From CAZBXE01 sp964496125 (GTDB taxonomy: Bacteria; Chlamydiota; Chlamydiia; Chlamydiales; CAZBXE01): a DNA stretch of 64,000 nucleotides. Positions 31,943-40,499 of this stretch are shown here, piece by piece (position 1 is the stretch's first letter; every line of letters begins with the position of its first letter). A model generated the notes under the pieces. The model was not told the origin of the DNA. It saw only the letters and a list, made by a program, of their open reading frames with translations, and made no database searches. The position numbers and the translations under genes are program-made. The stretch lies in the NCBI GenBank assembly GCA_964496125.1, contig CAZBXE010000004.1:108092-172091 (forward strand). Reading direction: 5' to 3'.

Positions 31943-33507
31943 ACGTCTTTAAGTACCTCCTTCAATTTGTTTAGAATTTGGGGTAGGTTGCCCCTTTTTT
32001 CCTTACCATAATATCCTTCCTCGATTTCTGTCATGAAGGCATGTATTTTTTCAAGAGCGCCGTGCCGAGGAATTTGATCTATATCTTGGATCGTAGGAGA
32101 AATAAGATCTGCTTCTTGCAATCGCACGAGCAGAGTTTGCTCAATGAGGGGGAGAGCTGTTTGTACGTTTTTTGCCTCTCGGAGGAGTTTTTCTAGAAGC
32201 ATCTGGCTGTTTAAAGTCTTCTTTTCTTTTGCTCTTTTCTCGCTCCGCTCTTTCAAAAGGTATTGGAGCAGGAGAAAAAAGAGAAGCAGCCCCCCCAGAC
32301 CCAGGGATTTTGGTCCTGAGAGAAGCGAGGGAGCAAGGTCCTTCTCTTGGAGAATGTAGAGGGGGCGAAGGGGAATTTCTTCTCGGCTTGGAAGTTGTTT
32401 TGGCAGGGCAGTCTCTAAAGGTTCTTCTTTGGGCGCGGCGGAAAGGGAGAGGGGGATCGGAGCTGTTGCAATTGTAACATACTCTTTTCGCTTCGGGTCA
32501 AAATAAGAGAAGCGAAAAGGGGGGATTTCCGTTACTTGGCTAGAAATAGCTCTCATCTCCATCCGATATTCTATCCCCTGATCGAGTTGAACAGCCTCAG
32601 GTGTATCTTTGATAAGGAAAAACCCCAAAATTCCGGGCTGGCACGAAAGATTTGGCAGAAGGGGAGGATTGGCTGCGCTGCCTCCTTGGATTTTAAAATG
32701 AAGGAGTAGGGGGTCTTGGACAGATTGCTTTTTGTTTGTTTTCAGCTCGACAGAGAATGTATAGTCTCCCACTGCTCCTGTAAAGGAAGGGGGTCTCCCT
32801 TTTTCCGGTAGAGCATTTACCTCGAGGGTAAGGATATCGGCTTTTGCAGATACCTGCTGACCATCTAACATACCTGTAATGCTAGAGGGGCCAAGACGAA
32901 ATTTTCCAGGAGTCTTAGCAATCACAGTCTGAGAGAATTCAAGAATGTTATACCCCCTTTCTCGTCCTTCTTTTAACTGGATTCCTCCTACCTTACGAAA
33001 GCCCTCAGGATCAAGGAGCGGAAGGTTTTGAGAGAGTAAGGAAAACCTGCCCAGGTAGAAGACTTTATAAACAAAATTCAGAGTTTGCCCTGGAAAGACT
33101 GGTTCTTTTCCACTGATGGCCGCCTGCAGATAGAAAGGGGGACCTTTCTGGAGGGGCGCTTTTACTTGATAGGCTATATTTCTAATTTGATAAAAGACAT
33201 CTCCGACTTTGCCTTTGATCTCCTTGAGAACATAGAGCCCCTCAGGCCTTGCTTCGAGATTAAACTGGTAGGTAGAAATAGCTTTCCCTTTTTCTTCCTT
33301 TTCCCCGAGGCTTATTAGGGAAAGAGGTTTGCCTTCTAAAGTAAAACTCTCTTTGTCAACTTTATCTTCTTTATGATGCGTAATGATGAGCGTTCCTTGG
33401 AGCCTTTCTGTTTTCTCGTCAGCGAGGGAGGAGATTACGACTTTGAAGGGGTTTTCTGCGCCCAGCAAAACAAGGGGAAGAACGAGAAGAAGCAAGATCC
33501 TTACCAC
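31939..33507 (-). CDS. BatD family protein
   Basis: 522 residues from GTG 33507, overlapping the upstream gene by seven bases. Signal peptide 1-16, a long periplasmic beta-rich region with Ig-like domains (V-F-P-G-Q-T-L-N-F-V-Y-K-V-F-Y around 135-150, and G-A-V-G-D-Y-T-F near 245) and one C-terminal membrane helix (about 395-412), then a basic coiled cytoplasmic tail. This is the BatD (oxygen tolerance) organisation. BatD works with BatA/B/C/E in a membrane complex implicated in stress tolerance. Here it is flanked by BatE-like and TPR genes. Confidence 0.85.
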   Translation of the reverse strand: MVRILLLLVLPLVLLGAENPFKVVISSLADEKTERLQGTLIITHHKEDKVDKESFTLEGKPLSLISLGEKEEKGKAISTYQFNLEARPEGLYVLKEIKGKVGDVFYQIRNIAYQVKAPLQKGPPFYLQAAISGKEPVFPGQTLNFVYKVFYLGRFSLLSQNLPLLDPEGFRKVGGIQLKEGRERGYNILEFSQTVIAKTPGKFRLGPSSITGMLDGQQVSAKADILTLEVNALPEKGRPPSFTGAVGDYTFSVELKTNKKQSVQDPLLLHFKIQGGSAANPPLLPNLSCQPGILGFFLIKDTPEAVQLDQGIEYRMEMRAISSQVTEIPPFRFSYFDPKRKEYVTIATAPIPLSLSAAPKEEPLETALPKQLPSREEIPLRPLYILQEKDLAPSLLSGPKSLGLGGLLLFFLLLQYLLKERSEKRAKEKKTLNSQMLLEKLLREAKNVQTALPLIEQTLLVRLQEADLISPTIQDIDQIPRHGALEKIHAFMTEIEEGYYGKEKRGNLPQILNKLKEVLKDV

Positions 33508-34433
33508 GGATTTACCCCCTCGGTTGGGGAAGACATTCTCTCTCTTTTTGGAGGATCAATCTGTTCGATTTCCTTCAGGGGAAAAGGTCGATTTTCCATC
33601 TCTTGATTTTTCTGCTCTTCGTAACTAGTCAGGGCTTTTTCCCAGAAGGCGATTGTTTCTCTTTGGCTTGTCTCTGTGGGAGGAAGATACGCTTTTTCTC
33701 TTCCCTCATAGAAAAGAGGGACAACCTGTTGCCAGACGGGATAGGTGCAGCCATTTTCTGCCTCTATTTTTTGCTGTTGCAAGATAGAGGGAATGACCTC
33801 GTCTGACTTTTTTCGAACAGAAGACTGCGCCTCTTCTATCACAGTTTTTGTCTTTTCGTTATTGTCTTGTAAAAGCGTGAAGAGCTGCAGCAAATAATAG
33901 GCATGCTTTTGCAGATTGAGCGCCTCCTTCAGGGGGTTTTCCTCTTTTTTTCTCTCCCTTTTATTGAAGGTTTCTACTTCTTGTAGTACTTGCTTTTCGG
34001 TAAAAGGAGGGGGCAGAGCTTGCTTTGTTTCTAGTTCTTTTGCTTTTTGCAGAACTAGTTGGGAAAGCAGGCTTCTTGCGACTGTGAGTACACCTTCTGG
34101 TTTTTCAAGCTCTTTGGCAAGCTTGGTATAGGCGTGTATTAGGTTTTTATTGACTTCTTCTAAAAGGATGGGGGAGGCTGTTTTTTGAAGCCTTTGGAAG
34201 GAGGCGATGGCGTCTTCTAGTTTTCCTTCTTTTAGCTCAAGCTTAGCTAGGTTAAAGGTGATGACTTCTCTTTCTGTTTGGGTAAGTTCTTTTTTTTGGA
34301 TCTCTTCCCAGATTTTCTGGGCTTCTTGGAGATCATTCAGTGAGAAAAAAGCTCTAGCTTTAAGGTCATCACGAAACATGTTCGCGTCTGCCCAGGTGAT
34401 GGGTAAGATTAAGGTTAAGATTAAAATGAACAT
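33501..34433 (-). CDS. TPR protein in the position of BatC
   Basis: 310 residues with an N-terminal signal peptide (M-F-I-L-I-L-T-L-I-L-P-I-T-W-A) and TPR-like helices in residues 20-125 (L-K-A-R-A-F-F-S-L-N-D-L, L-E-D-A-I-A-S-F-Q-R-L). The middle is a charged coiled coil and the end is Pro-rich (about 285-310). It begins the batC-batD-batE series and overlaps batD. The VWA proteins BatA and BatB, MoxR and DUF58, expected upstream, are missing; the upstream gap instead holds a short repeat and a gene remnant. No Shine-Dalgarno is seen at the ATG. Confidence 0.75.
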   Translation of the reverse strand: MFILILTLILPITWADANMFRDDLKARAFFSLNDLQEAQKIWEEIQKKELTQTEREVITFNLAKLELKEGKLEDAIASFQRLQKTASPILLEEVNKNLIHAYTKLAKELEKPEGVLTVARSLLSQLVLQKAKELETKQALPPPFTEKQVLQEVETFNKRERKKEENPLKEALNLQKHAYYLLQLFTLLQDNNEKTKTVIEEAQSSVRKKSDEVIPSILQQQKIEAENGCTYPVWQQVVPLFYEGREKAYLPPTETSQRETIAFWEKALTSYEEQKNQEMENRPFPLKEIEQIDPPKRERMSSPTEGVNPW

Positions 34434-34510
34434 GGTTTTTTTAGTACATACTGTAGTTTTCCATTTTTTACTACCTTCTTTGAGGAAAGCCAGAAGCAGA
34501 AAAGACGCGG

Positions 34511-34548
34511 TTTTTTTTGCAATTCACGTAAGGCGTGCAATTTTGCAT
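34511..34548 (+). repeat. ~38-bp dispersed repeat, copy 2
   Basis: T-run, then GCAATTCACGTAAGGC and GTGCAATTTTGCATTT. Nearly identical to 20417-20456. Located in the 425-bp gap between the bat genes and mnmA. Confidence 0.85.
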
Positions 34549-34710
34549 TTCTATAGTTGTTTGATTCAGCAATTTGACGGAAAAAACCAAGCACGTGGGA
34601 GCCTGAATGAATGTCTCATTTGTGTTACTTCTTCTATTACAAAGGGAGATCACCTCGAAAGTGATCGGAAGTATGGGTGATTTGTTATGAATTCTTCGTA
34701 GTGGAAAGGT

Positions 34711-34872
34711 TTGAGCTCAAGTCCGAAGATCGCCCTTGCAGAAAACCAAAGCGAGGTTGCCGAAAAACTTGGTAATGACTTTATGAAAACCGATGGGCAA
34801 AGCGGTGGATTCATGAAGATCGGCAGTTGCTATTATAGAGTCGACTACGACAGTAATTTTATTGAATCATAG
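34711..34872 (+). pseudogene. Possible 3' fragment of a lost gene
   Basis: A 53-codon plus-strand frame from TTG 34711 to TAG 34872 reads like real protein: K-I-A-L-A-E-N-Q-S-E-V-A-E-K-L then M-K-I-G-S-C-Y-Y-R-V-D-Y-D. A stop lies just upstream, and no start or Shine-Dalgarno is evident. It overlaps the 3' end of mnmA by 14 bases. It might be a small gene, but the lack of a start suggests a decayed remnant. Between 34434 and 34710 I see only the short repeat. Confidence 0.35.
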
Positions 34873-35917
34873 CCCCGCCCAGGCAAATAGGGCCGTCATA
34901 AAAGACGATCGACTGGCGGGGAGTAACTGCTTTTTCTGGTTTATCAAAGATCACCTCGATGAGGTTGTCTTTAAGGGGAAGGACAGTGCACGTCGCATCC
35001 GCGGAGCGGTAGCGGATTTTGGCTGTACAGGTAAAGGGCGCTGTGGGCGGCTCTCCTACCCAAGTGACATCGCTTGCCGTCAAGCTTTTCCGGTAGAGCC
35101 TAGGATGTGTGGCTCCTTGCTCTACAATCACCACATTTCTTTTCGCGTCCTTGCCTACCACGTACCAAGGCTCTCCTGGTCCCCCGATGCCGGTTTTTCT
35201 CTGGCCAATGGTGTAGTAAGCAATGCCTTCATGCTGACCTACTTTCTTCCCTTCGCTTGTTTCGAAGTCGCCTGGGGTGCTTGTGATATAGGTGCTTAAA
35301 AACTGGCGAAAGTTTCTCTTCCCGATGAAGCAGATCCCTGTGCTGTCTTTTTTTTCAGCTGTCGGAAGCCCTGCCTTTTTAGCAAGCTCTCGGACCTCTT
35401 GTTTAGGAAGATGTCCCACAGGGAAAAGGACTCTTTTTAAGATTTTTTCTTTAAGGGTGTAGAGAAAATAGCTTTGGTCTTTATTTTCATCTTCTCCCCT
35501 GGCAAGGCGGTAAGAACCATCTTGTACTACAATTTGGCAGTAGTGGCCTGTGGCTAGGTAATCCGCGCCAAGTTCCAGTCCTTTTGTAAGAAGGGCTTCA
35601 AATTTGATTTCTCGGTTGCAGAGGATATCAGGGTTCGGGGTAAGCCCCAGCTTGTACTCTTCGAGGCAGAGTGCAAATACCCGGTCCCAATATTCTTTAG
35701 TGAAGTTGACTGTATAAAGAGGAATTTTTAAAATCTGAGCTACTTCAAGGGCATCTTCGTAATCTTTTGTCGCAGGACAAGAGCCATCCTCCTCTTCCCA
35801 ATTGCGCATGAACATCCCGATAACGTTATACCCCTGCTCTTTCAGGAGAAACGCGGCTACAGAGGAGTCCACCCCTCCGCTCATCGCTGCTGCAACTGTA
35901 GTGTGTGAATAGCCCAT
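34859..35917 (-). CDS. mnmA: tRNA-specific 2-thiouridylase MnmA
   Basis: Makes 2-thiouridine at U34 of Lys, Glu and Gln tRNAs. 352 residues. P-loop A-M-S-G-G-V-D-S-S at 11-19 binds ATP; catalytic C100 in I-L-C-N-R-E-I-K-F and C196 in S-T-G-I-C-F-I-G-K form the persulfide/disulfide pair; A-T-G-H-Y and G-E-D-E-N-K-D-Q-S-Y-F-L are also present. Complete N-terminal ATPase, central and C-terminal beta-barrel domains. It sits 9 bp after the HTTM pair on the same strand. Confidence 0.96.
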   Translation of the reverse strand: MGYSHTTVAAAMSGGVDSSVAAFLLKEQGYNVIGMFMRNWEEEDGSCPATKDYEDALEVAQILKIPLYTVNFTKEYWDRVFALCLEEYKLGLTPNPDILCNREIKFEALLTKGLELGADYLATGHYCQIVVQDGSYRLARGEDENKDQSYFLYTLKEKILKRVLFPVGHLPKQEVRELAKKAGLPTAEKKDSTGICFIGKRNFRQFLSTYITSTPGDFETSEGKKVGQHEGIAYYTIGQRKTGIGGPGEPWYVVGKDAKRNVVIVEQGATHPRLYRKSLTASDVTWVGEPPTAPFTCTAKIRYRSADATCTVLPLKDNLIEVIFDKPEKAVTPRQSIVFYDGPICLGGAMIQ

Positions 35918-35926
35918 AAATAGTAG

Positions 35927-37306
35927 CTATTGTACATTACTTTTGAGTTTTTTGGTAGCAAGGGTTGTACGCCTTGGCAGGGCTTTTTGGAAGTTTGGCA
36001 GCGTCGTTTGCCTGACCCAAAAGAACCTAGCTACTGTGACCTTTTCTTTATGGGTTTTATTCCATTCTTTGCAGAGGTAATCGAGGTAATAGGGGCGATG
36101 CTTTTTGAACTCGGGACTCCAAAGGTTCATAATGTATTTGCGCCATCTTTGATTGTGGTAGAGTGAGGAGACAAGAGGGGGTTTTTCCCAGGAGAGTTCT
36201 TCCCCATTACGAAGCAGATCCACTTCTTTCCCATTGGAAAGAAGCGCGGAGACAACGGGCCATCCCCCATCTCGGTAGGGGAAGGAGAACATGTTCCACT
36301 TTTGATTAAGACCTAGTTTTGCGGTTAGGACAAGGGTGATTTGCTGAAGCAGAGGAGGGAGATGCTGGGGGGCAGCGGTTGTGATATTCCACGTGAGCAC
36401 AAGAGAAAATAGGGACGCGGCAGCAAGCTGGCTGAGCGAGTCAGTGGTCTCAAGAGGCAAGTCTTTTGTTTTTCCGCCATCCCAAAACCAAGAGGGCAGG
36501 AAGGGTATCCAACCTAGTATGCTGACAAGAGGGAAGAGACCAATTCGTAAGAAGAGCGCGAAACAAACGTGAAGAAAGATCATAGTCAGTACGGAAAATG
36601 TGCGGATGACACCTGTTTTCCAAGGAGAGAAAACAAAAAGGGGCCCAAGAAACTCAAGCGCTAGCGTGAGGTAGGTTAATAAAGGTGCTGCAAAAGGCAC
36701 ATCTCTTAAAAAAAGCGCCTCTTTTGTTGCAAAGCTTTCAATATGAAGAGCATAAGAAACGGCCTCTCCCCTTAGCCATACGGGATTCCATTTAAAATAC
36801 ACAGAAAAAAAATAGACAAGACAAACCTGCAGCAGGAAGGCAGCTGTAGAAAGGGAGAGTACCTTTTTGGCTTGAAAAGCCTTTAATGGCAGAAAGATGG
36901 CAAAGAGGAGGATAAGACGCAAGAGGGTATCACCCCCTTGTAAAACGAGGGGATTACGCGCTTGTAGGGAAGAGAGGAGAATCCAAGAGATGATGCAAGA
37001 AAGCTTGGTAGAAATCCCGAAGAGGATACATAAAGCAAAAACAGCGGCTAGGCTGAAAAGAAAGAGCTGGAAGGAAAAGCTGCCCGACAAAAGATGGAGC
37101 GACTCTAAAGAATACCTTGAGAAGAGGTCTACAAAAGCCGACGTGGGAAGAACGCCTTCATCTGTATAGTGAGCGGTAAGGGTGCTCATCCTTCCTAAAA
37201 GATCAACTAGCAAAGTAAGCCCTAGCACAACCCTAAAGCAAAAAAGGGAGCGCAGATCCATTCCGAAGAGATCGGCAGCTTGTTGTTTATACTTTGGGTT
37301 TGTCAC
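35927..37306 (-). CDS. HTTM-domain (gamma-carboxylase-like) membrane protein
   Basis: 459 residues with about eight membrane helices in the first 310, then a soluble C-terminal part. It belongs with the HTTM/vitamin-K-carboxylase-like family: D-L-R-S-L-F-C-F-R-V-V-L-G, L-T-A-H-Y-T-D-E-G-V-L-P, Q-A-R-N-P-L-V-L-Q-G-G-D and F-K-W-N-P-V-W-L are shared, nearly word for word, with its neighbour upstream. The start is a GTG overlapping that neighbour by 20 bp. Bacterial HTTM proteins have no firmly known reaction. The C-terminal block (N-M-F-S-F-P-Y-R-D-G-G-W and Q-R-W-R-K-Y-I-M-N-L) is also common to both copies. Confidence 0.82.
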   Translation of the reverse strand: MTNPKYKQQAADLFGMDLRSLFCFRVVLGLTLLVDLLGRMSTLTAHYTDEGVLPTSAFVDLFSRYSLESLHLLSGSFSFQLFLFSLAAVFALCILFGISTKLSCIISWILLSSLQARNPLVLQGGDTLLRLILLFAIFLPLKAFQAKKVLSLSTAAFLLQVCLVYFFSVYFKWNPVWLRGEAVSYALHIESFATKEALFLRDVPFAAPLLTYLTLALEFLGPLFVFSPWKTGVIRTFSVLTMIFLHVCFALFLRIGLFPLVSILGWIPFLPSWFWDGGKTKDLPLETTDSLSQLAAASLFSLVLTWNITTAAPQHLPPLLQQITLVLTAKLGLNQKWNMFSFPYRDGGWPVVSALLSNGKEVDLLRNGEELSWEKPPLVSSLYHNQRWRKYIMNLWSPEFKKHRPYYLDYLCKEWNKTHKEKVTVARFFWVRQTTLPNFQKALPRRTTLATKKLKSNVQ

Positions 37307-39047
37307 TCAAAAGCGTCCAAAGATGGATTTTCGTAGGCTGTCCCTTTCTGTTATTGGGTTCCGTTGACTGCTGCACATAGTAGAAAGAGACTGTATCGAT
37401 TTTTTCATTCGGGTTGGGGTGAGCTTCATCCCACTTACGGCGCAGGTATTGACAGTAAAAAGTCCGATGCACTTCATGGGCTGGGTCAACGAGGTTCATG
37501 ACATATTTTCGCCACCGTTGTGTGATGAAAGTAGCCGATACGAGTTCTGGTTTCTCCCAAGTCAGGGGATCATGGCGCTGGAAAAGATCCACGTGGCGAC
37601 CACTTTTTAAGGTGGCATCTACCACAAACCAGCCACCTGCCTTTGGAGGTATCGCAAACATGTTCCATTTTTGTTTCATTCCAAGAGCTGTTGTGATCGG
37701 GTCTAGCTGATCTACAATTGGCTTTGTTTTGACCATGATGTCTGCTGAATCGAGGTTGGCAATAAAGACGGCAAGGAAGCAGATCAGAGCCAAAAGATTT
37801 GTGTACCAGTGGCAATGAAGAGCAACAGGGGTTTGGGGAAGATGTTCACAAAAGTTATGAATCAAATCTTTTTTCTTTGAAAGGTCGGTAAAGGCCTTTT
37901 TTACAAGATGTCGGCAGCGGAAATAGGCATCAAAGGCAAAAGGATGCAGAAGGGGAGAGGCTTTTAAAAGAAGTAAAAAGGCATTTGCTCCTGTTTCCTG
38001 TTTTCCTTCCTTAACTACAACAAAACAGTTTTCTCCTAAGGTGCTCGGAATTGTTTTGGTGGTGTTTGGCAGGAGGAAGAAAGTCTCATAAATTTGCAGC
38101 GCCTTTTTTGCATCTGGCTCTTTTTCGTTGTAGAAGATGGTGATTTCTCTTTTTTTGTTTCTCCCAAGGTAGGCAAAGACCTTGTCCCAAAAAAGCTGAG
38201 GAAGCAAGGCAAGCCATGCTACCATGCAAATGGGAGAGAACAGCCCGAGCCTAAAATGGACGGCAAAGAGAAAGTGGAGAAGAATCATCGAAAATACGCC
38301 AAGCGTTCTGACTCTTTGTGTATAGAAGGGGCACAAGACAAGAATCGGGCCAAAGAGTTCTGTTAGAAAAGCTGACCAGTTATAGAATACGGTTAGCCAG
38401 TGATACTGCCGTGCAGCAACACCAAAGATGGTGGCAAATTCATCGAGGTTGAGAGCGTAGTACACAGCATCCCCTGAAAACCAGGCGGGATTCCATTTAA
38501 AATAGATGGCAAACCAGTAGATAAGACAGATTTGCATCACAAACCCAAATGTGCCAAAGGAAAGAACAGCACCTTCTCTTTTTTCAGTCCGTTTCTCTAG
38601 TGCAGAGTCGAGAGAATACGTCCCTCCTAAGGGCAGAAAAATGGCCCAGAAGAGCAAGAGTCTAAATACCCCGTCGCCCCCTTGTAAGACCACGGGATTG
38701 CGGGTTTGCAAGGAAGCAAGAAAGAGCCACGATAAAAAGACCATAAGCTGCGTCCTGTACCCTACAAGTAGTAAAATCGCAATGACTGCAGCAACAAGGA
38801 AGAGAAAGGCAATGACCTCAGGAGTTCCTGTAATGATATGGAATGAGGGGATGGCTTGGTTTGGATAGAAGCGGAAGAAGGCGCTTCTTGGCAATACACC
38901 AAAGTCTGTATAGTGGGCTGTAAGAAATCTTCCTCTATTGATTAAGTCGCTTAAAATTAAGAGCGCAAGCCCAATGCGATAGAGGGCAAGTGATCTAAGA
39001 TCAAGCCCAAAAAGCTCAGTAAGTTTGTTGCGGACTTTGGTATTCAT
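37287..39047 (-). CDS. HTTM-domain membrane protein with an inserted DCC-like domain
   Basis: About 586 residues from ATG 39047 (the longer frame starts at 39083 without support). Helices and motifs match the downstream paralogue: L-T-A-H-Y-T-D-F-G-V-L-P, Q-T-R-N-P-V-V-L-Q-G-G-D-G, F-K-W-N-P-A-W-F and Q-R-W-R-K-Y-V-M-N-L. Between the membrane part and the shared C-terminal block it carries about 110 extra residues starting I-T-I-F-Y-N-E-K-E-P, which look like the DCC/DUF393 thioredoxin-like domain often encoded beside HTTM proteins, but without the D-x-x-C-x-x-C motif. The two copies arose by tandem duplication, with gain or loss of this insert. Confidence 0.8.
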   Translation of the reverse strand: MNTKVRNKLTELFGLDLRSLALYRIGLALLILSDLINRGRFLTAHYTDFGVLPRSAFFRFYPNQAIPSFHIITGTPEVIAFLFLVAAVIAILLLVGYRTQLMVFLSWLFLASLQTRNPVVLQGGDGVFRLLLFWAIFLPLGGTYSLDSALEKRTEKREGAVLSFGTFGFVMQICLIYWFAIYFKWNPAWFSGDAVYYALNLDEFATIFGVAARQYHWLTVFYNWSAFLTELFGPILVLCPFYTQRVRTLGVFSMILLHFLFAVHFRLGLFSPICMVAWLALLPQLFWDKVFAYLGRNKKREITIFYNEKEPDAKKALQIYETFFLLPNTTKTIPSTLGENCFVVVKEGKQETGANAFLLLLKASPLLHPFAFDAYFRCRHLVKKAFTDLSKKKDLIHNFCEHLPQTPVALHCHWYTNLLALICFLAVFIANLDSADIMVKTKPIVDQLDPITTALGMKQKWNMFAIPPKAGGWFVVDATLKSGRHVDLFQRHDPLTWEKPELVSATFITQRWRKYVMNLVDPAHEVHRTFYCQYLRRKWDEAHPNPNEKIDTVSFYYVQQSTEPNNRKGQPTKIHLWTLLSDKPKV

Positions 39048-39093
39048 AGTATAGCCGCATCCTACGAACTTTGGGAATTTCAAAAAAGAATTA

Positions 39094-39918
39094 CTATTTC
39101 TTCATCTTTCTTACATACATAAGCTCTTCTGAAAGAAGAGAATGAATGTGTCCGTTGGTAGCTAGAATTTTTCCCGAGGTAAGAGAGTGAGGGCTCATGT
39201 CCCAGCCAGAGACTTTGCCTCCTGCTTCTTCAACAAGAATCACTCCGGCTGCCATATCCCAGATACCGAGTCCTCTTTCCCAGTACCCATCGAGCCTTCC
39301 AGCCGCTGTATAAGCAAGGTCGAGGGCAGCAGACCCAAGTCTTCTGACTCCTTGTGTAAGATGTGTCATGTGGCAAAATTCTTCATAGTTTGTTTCTGTT
39401 GTTTCATGCCGATCATAGGGGAATCCTGTAGCTAGAAGAGACAGAGACAACTTTTTTGTATCTGAGACGTGTATTTTTATTCCATTTAGAGTGGCGCCTC
39501 TTCCTTTTGCGGCTACAAAGTGCTCATTCAGAATAGGATTATAGATGACGCCCAGTAGGGGCTTATCATGAAAAAGAAGAGCGATCGAAATGGCAACCAT
39601 CGGGAAATTGTGCGAATAGTTTGTGGTGCCATCGATCGGGTCTACCGCCCAGAGAAAGGGAGAGTTACTTAGCCTCTTGCGTCCTGTTTCCTCGCCTAAA
39701 ATATCGTGATCAGGAAAGTGGGCTTCTAGGATCTTTTTAATGCAAGCTTCTGACTCTCTATCGGCTTCTGTGACGAGGTTGCCAGGAGACCCTTTTTCTT
39801 CAATATGAGAAAGCCTTCCCCAGTAGTGTTTTACGATTCTACTCGCAGCCTCTGCAGCCTGTAGGGCAACCTTTAAAAAGTCTGATAGCTTCGCTTCATC
39901 CACATAAACATTTATCAC
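39094..39918 (-). CDS. Inositol monophosphatase family protein
   Basis: 274 residues from GTG 39918 (preceded by AAGGGGC). Magnesium-dependent phosphatase with the family's metal site: G-E-E-T-G, W-A-V-D-P-I-D-G-T-T-N-Y at about 90-101, and G-I-W-D-M-A-A-G near 220. Could act on inositol phosphate, PAP (CysQ-like), histidinol phosphate or NADP; the sequence does not decide. SuhB-like roles in rRNA transcription are another option. Confidence 0.92.
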   Translation of the reverse strand: MINVYVDEAKLSDFLKVALQAAEAASRIVKHYWGRLSHIEEKGSPGNLVTEADRESEACIKKILEAHFPDHDILGEETGRKRLSNSPFLWAVDPIDGTTNYSHNFPMVAISIALLFHDKPLLGVIYNPILNEHFVAAKGRGATLNGIKIHVSDTKKLSLSLLATGFPYDRHETTETNYEEFCHMTHLTQGVRRLGSAALDLAYTAAGRLDGYWERGLGIWDMAAGVILVEEAGGKVSGWDMSPHSLTSGKILATNGHIHSLLSEELMYVRKMKK

Positions 39919-39961
39919 TCAATGCCCCTTTTTTTGCCAATCAAAAAAAGGGGGCACAGCG

Positions 39962-39967
39962 TATAAT
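39962..39967 (+). promoter_or_regulatory. -10 hexamer upstream of the host-attachment-family gene
   Basis: A perfect TATAAT, 25 bases before the ATG. The -35 is poor: TTGCCA at 39934 is 22 bases away, too far for the usual spacing. Confidence 0.45.
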
Positions 39968-39992
39968 GAAACTGTGAAAACGAGGAGGAAAT

Positions 39993-40448
39993 ATGACAAC
40001 TTTCTGGGCCTTGGTTGCAAACAATGGTAGTGCTAAGCTATTTGAAATCAAGGGGATGGGAAAGCATGTGCGGATGCTTCGAGAGATATCCCATCCTGAT
40101 GGTAGAGTGAAAAAAGGTGAGACAACGACCGATAAACCAGGGAGAACCTTTTCTCCGTCTGGAAGTGGGAGTTTTCCTGTGAGTTCTGAGATTGATAGTC
40201 ATAAGCAGGCAACGCAAGAGTTTGCAAGACAGCTTGTGCAGATCTTGAAGGGGGGGTCTGAGAACAAGGAGTTTGATCGTTTTTCAATTATAGCGGCACC
40301 CTCACTCTTAGGAGAGCTTAACAAGCAGATGCCAGACAAGTTGAAGGGTGCTTTTGACAAGCAGATCAACAAGGACTTGCCAGACTCTTTGAATGAGAAG
40401 GAGCTTGTTGACCGTGTCTGCGAGTATCTTGACCTTTGGAACCACTAG
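39993..40448 (+). CDS. Host-attachment (Host_attach/baeRF-like) family protein
   Basis: 151 residues with GAGGAGGAAAT ahead of the ATG. It resembles the 'protein required for attachment to host cells' family: N-terminal W-A-L-V-A-N-N-G-S-A-K-L-F-E, a Gly/Ser/Pro-rich middle (about 35-68), H-K-Q-A-T-Q-E-F-A-R-Q-L, F-S-I-I-A-A-P-S-L-L-G-E-L and the end K-D-L-P-D-S-L-N-E. The fold is thought to be related to release-factor eRF1 domain 2 (baeRF), so the family's name may mislead and a ribosome-related role is possible. Single gene with its own probable promoter. Confidence 0.8.
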   Translation: MTTFWALVANNGSAKLFEIKGMGKHVRMLREISHPDGRVKKGETTTDKPGRTFSPSGSGSFPVSSEIDSHKQATQEFARQLVQILKGGSENKEFDRFSIIAAPSLLGELNKQMPDKLKGAFDKQINKDLPDSLNEKELVDRVCEYLDLWNH

Positions 40449-40462
40449 ATCTTCTTAATTTC

Positions 40463-40491
40463 TTGAAAAAGAAAACAGTTCTTGATAAAAC
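40463..40491 (+). promoter_or_regulatory. Possible promoter ahead of the structured non-coding region
   Basis: TTGAAA (40463-40468), a 17-base spacer and TAAAAC (40486-40491), with ATAAAA one base earlier as an alternative. Lies 15 bases after the host-attachment gene's stop and reads into the hairpin-rich region. Confidence 0.4.
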
Positions 40492-40499
40492 GAAGTAAC

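Noticed and set aside
34207..34680. 157-codon plus-strand frame across the batC-like gene start
   Set aside because: Mostly antisense to the TPR coding region and Ser/Phe-rich, as expected for a shadow.
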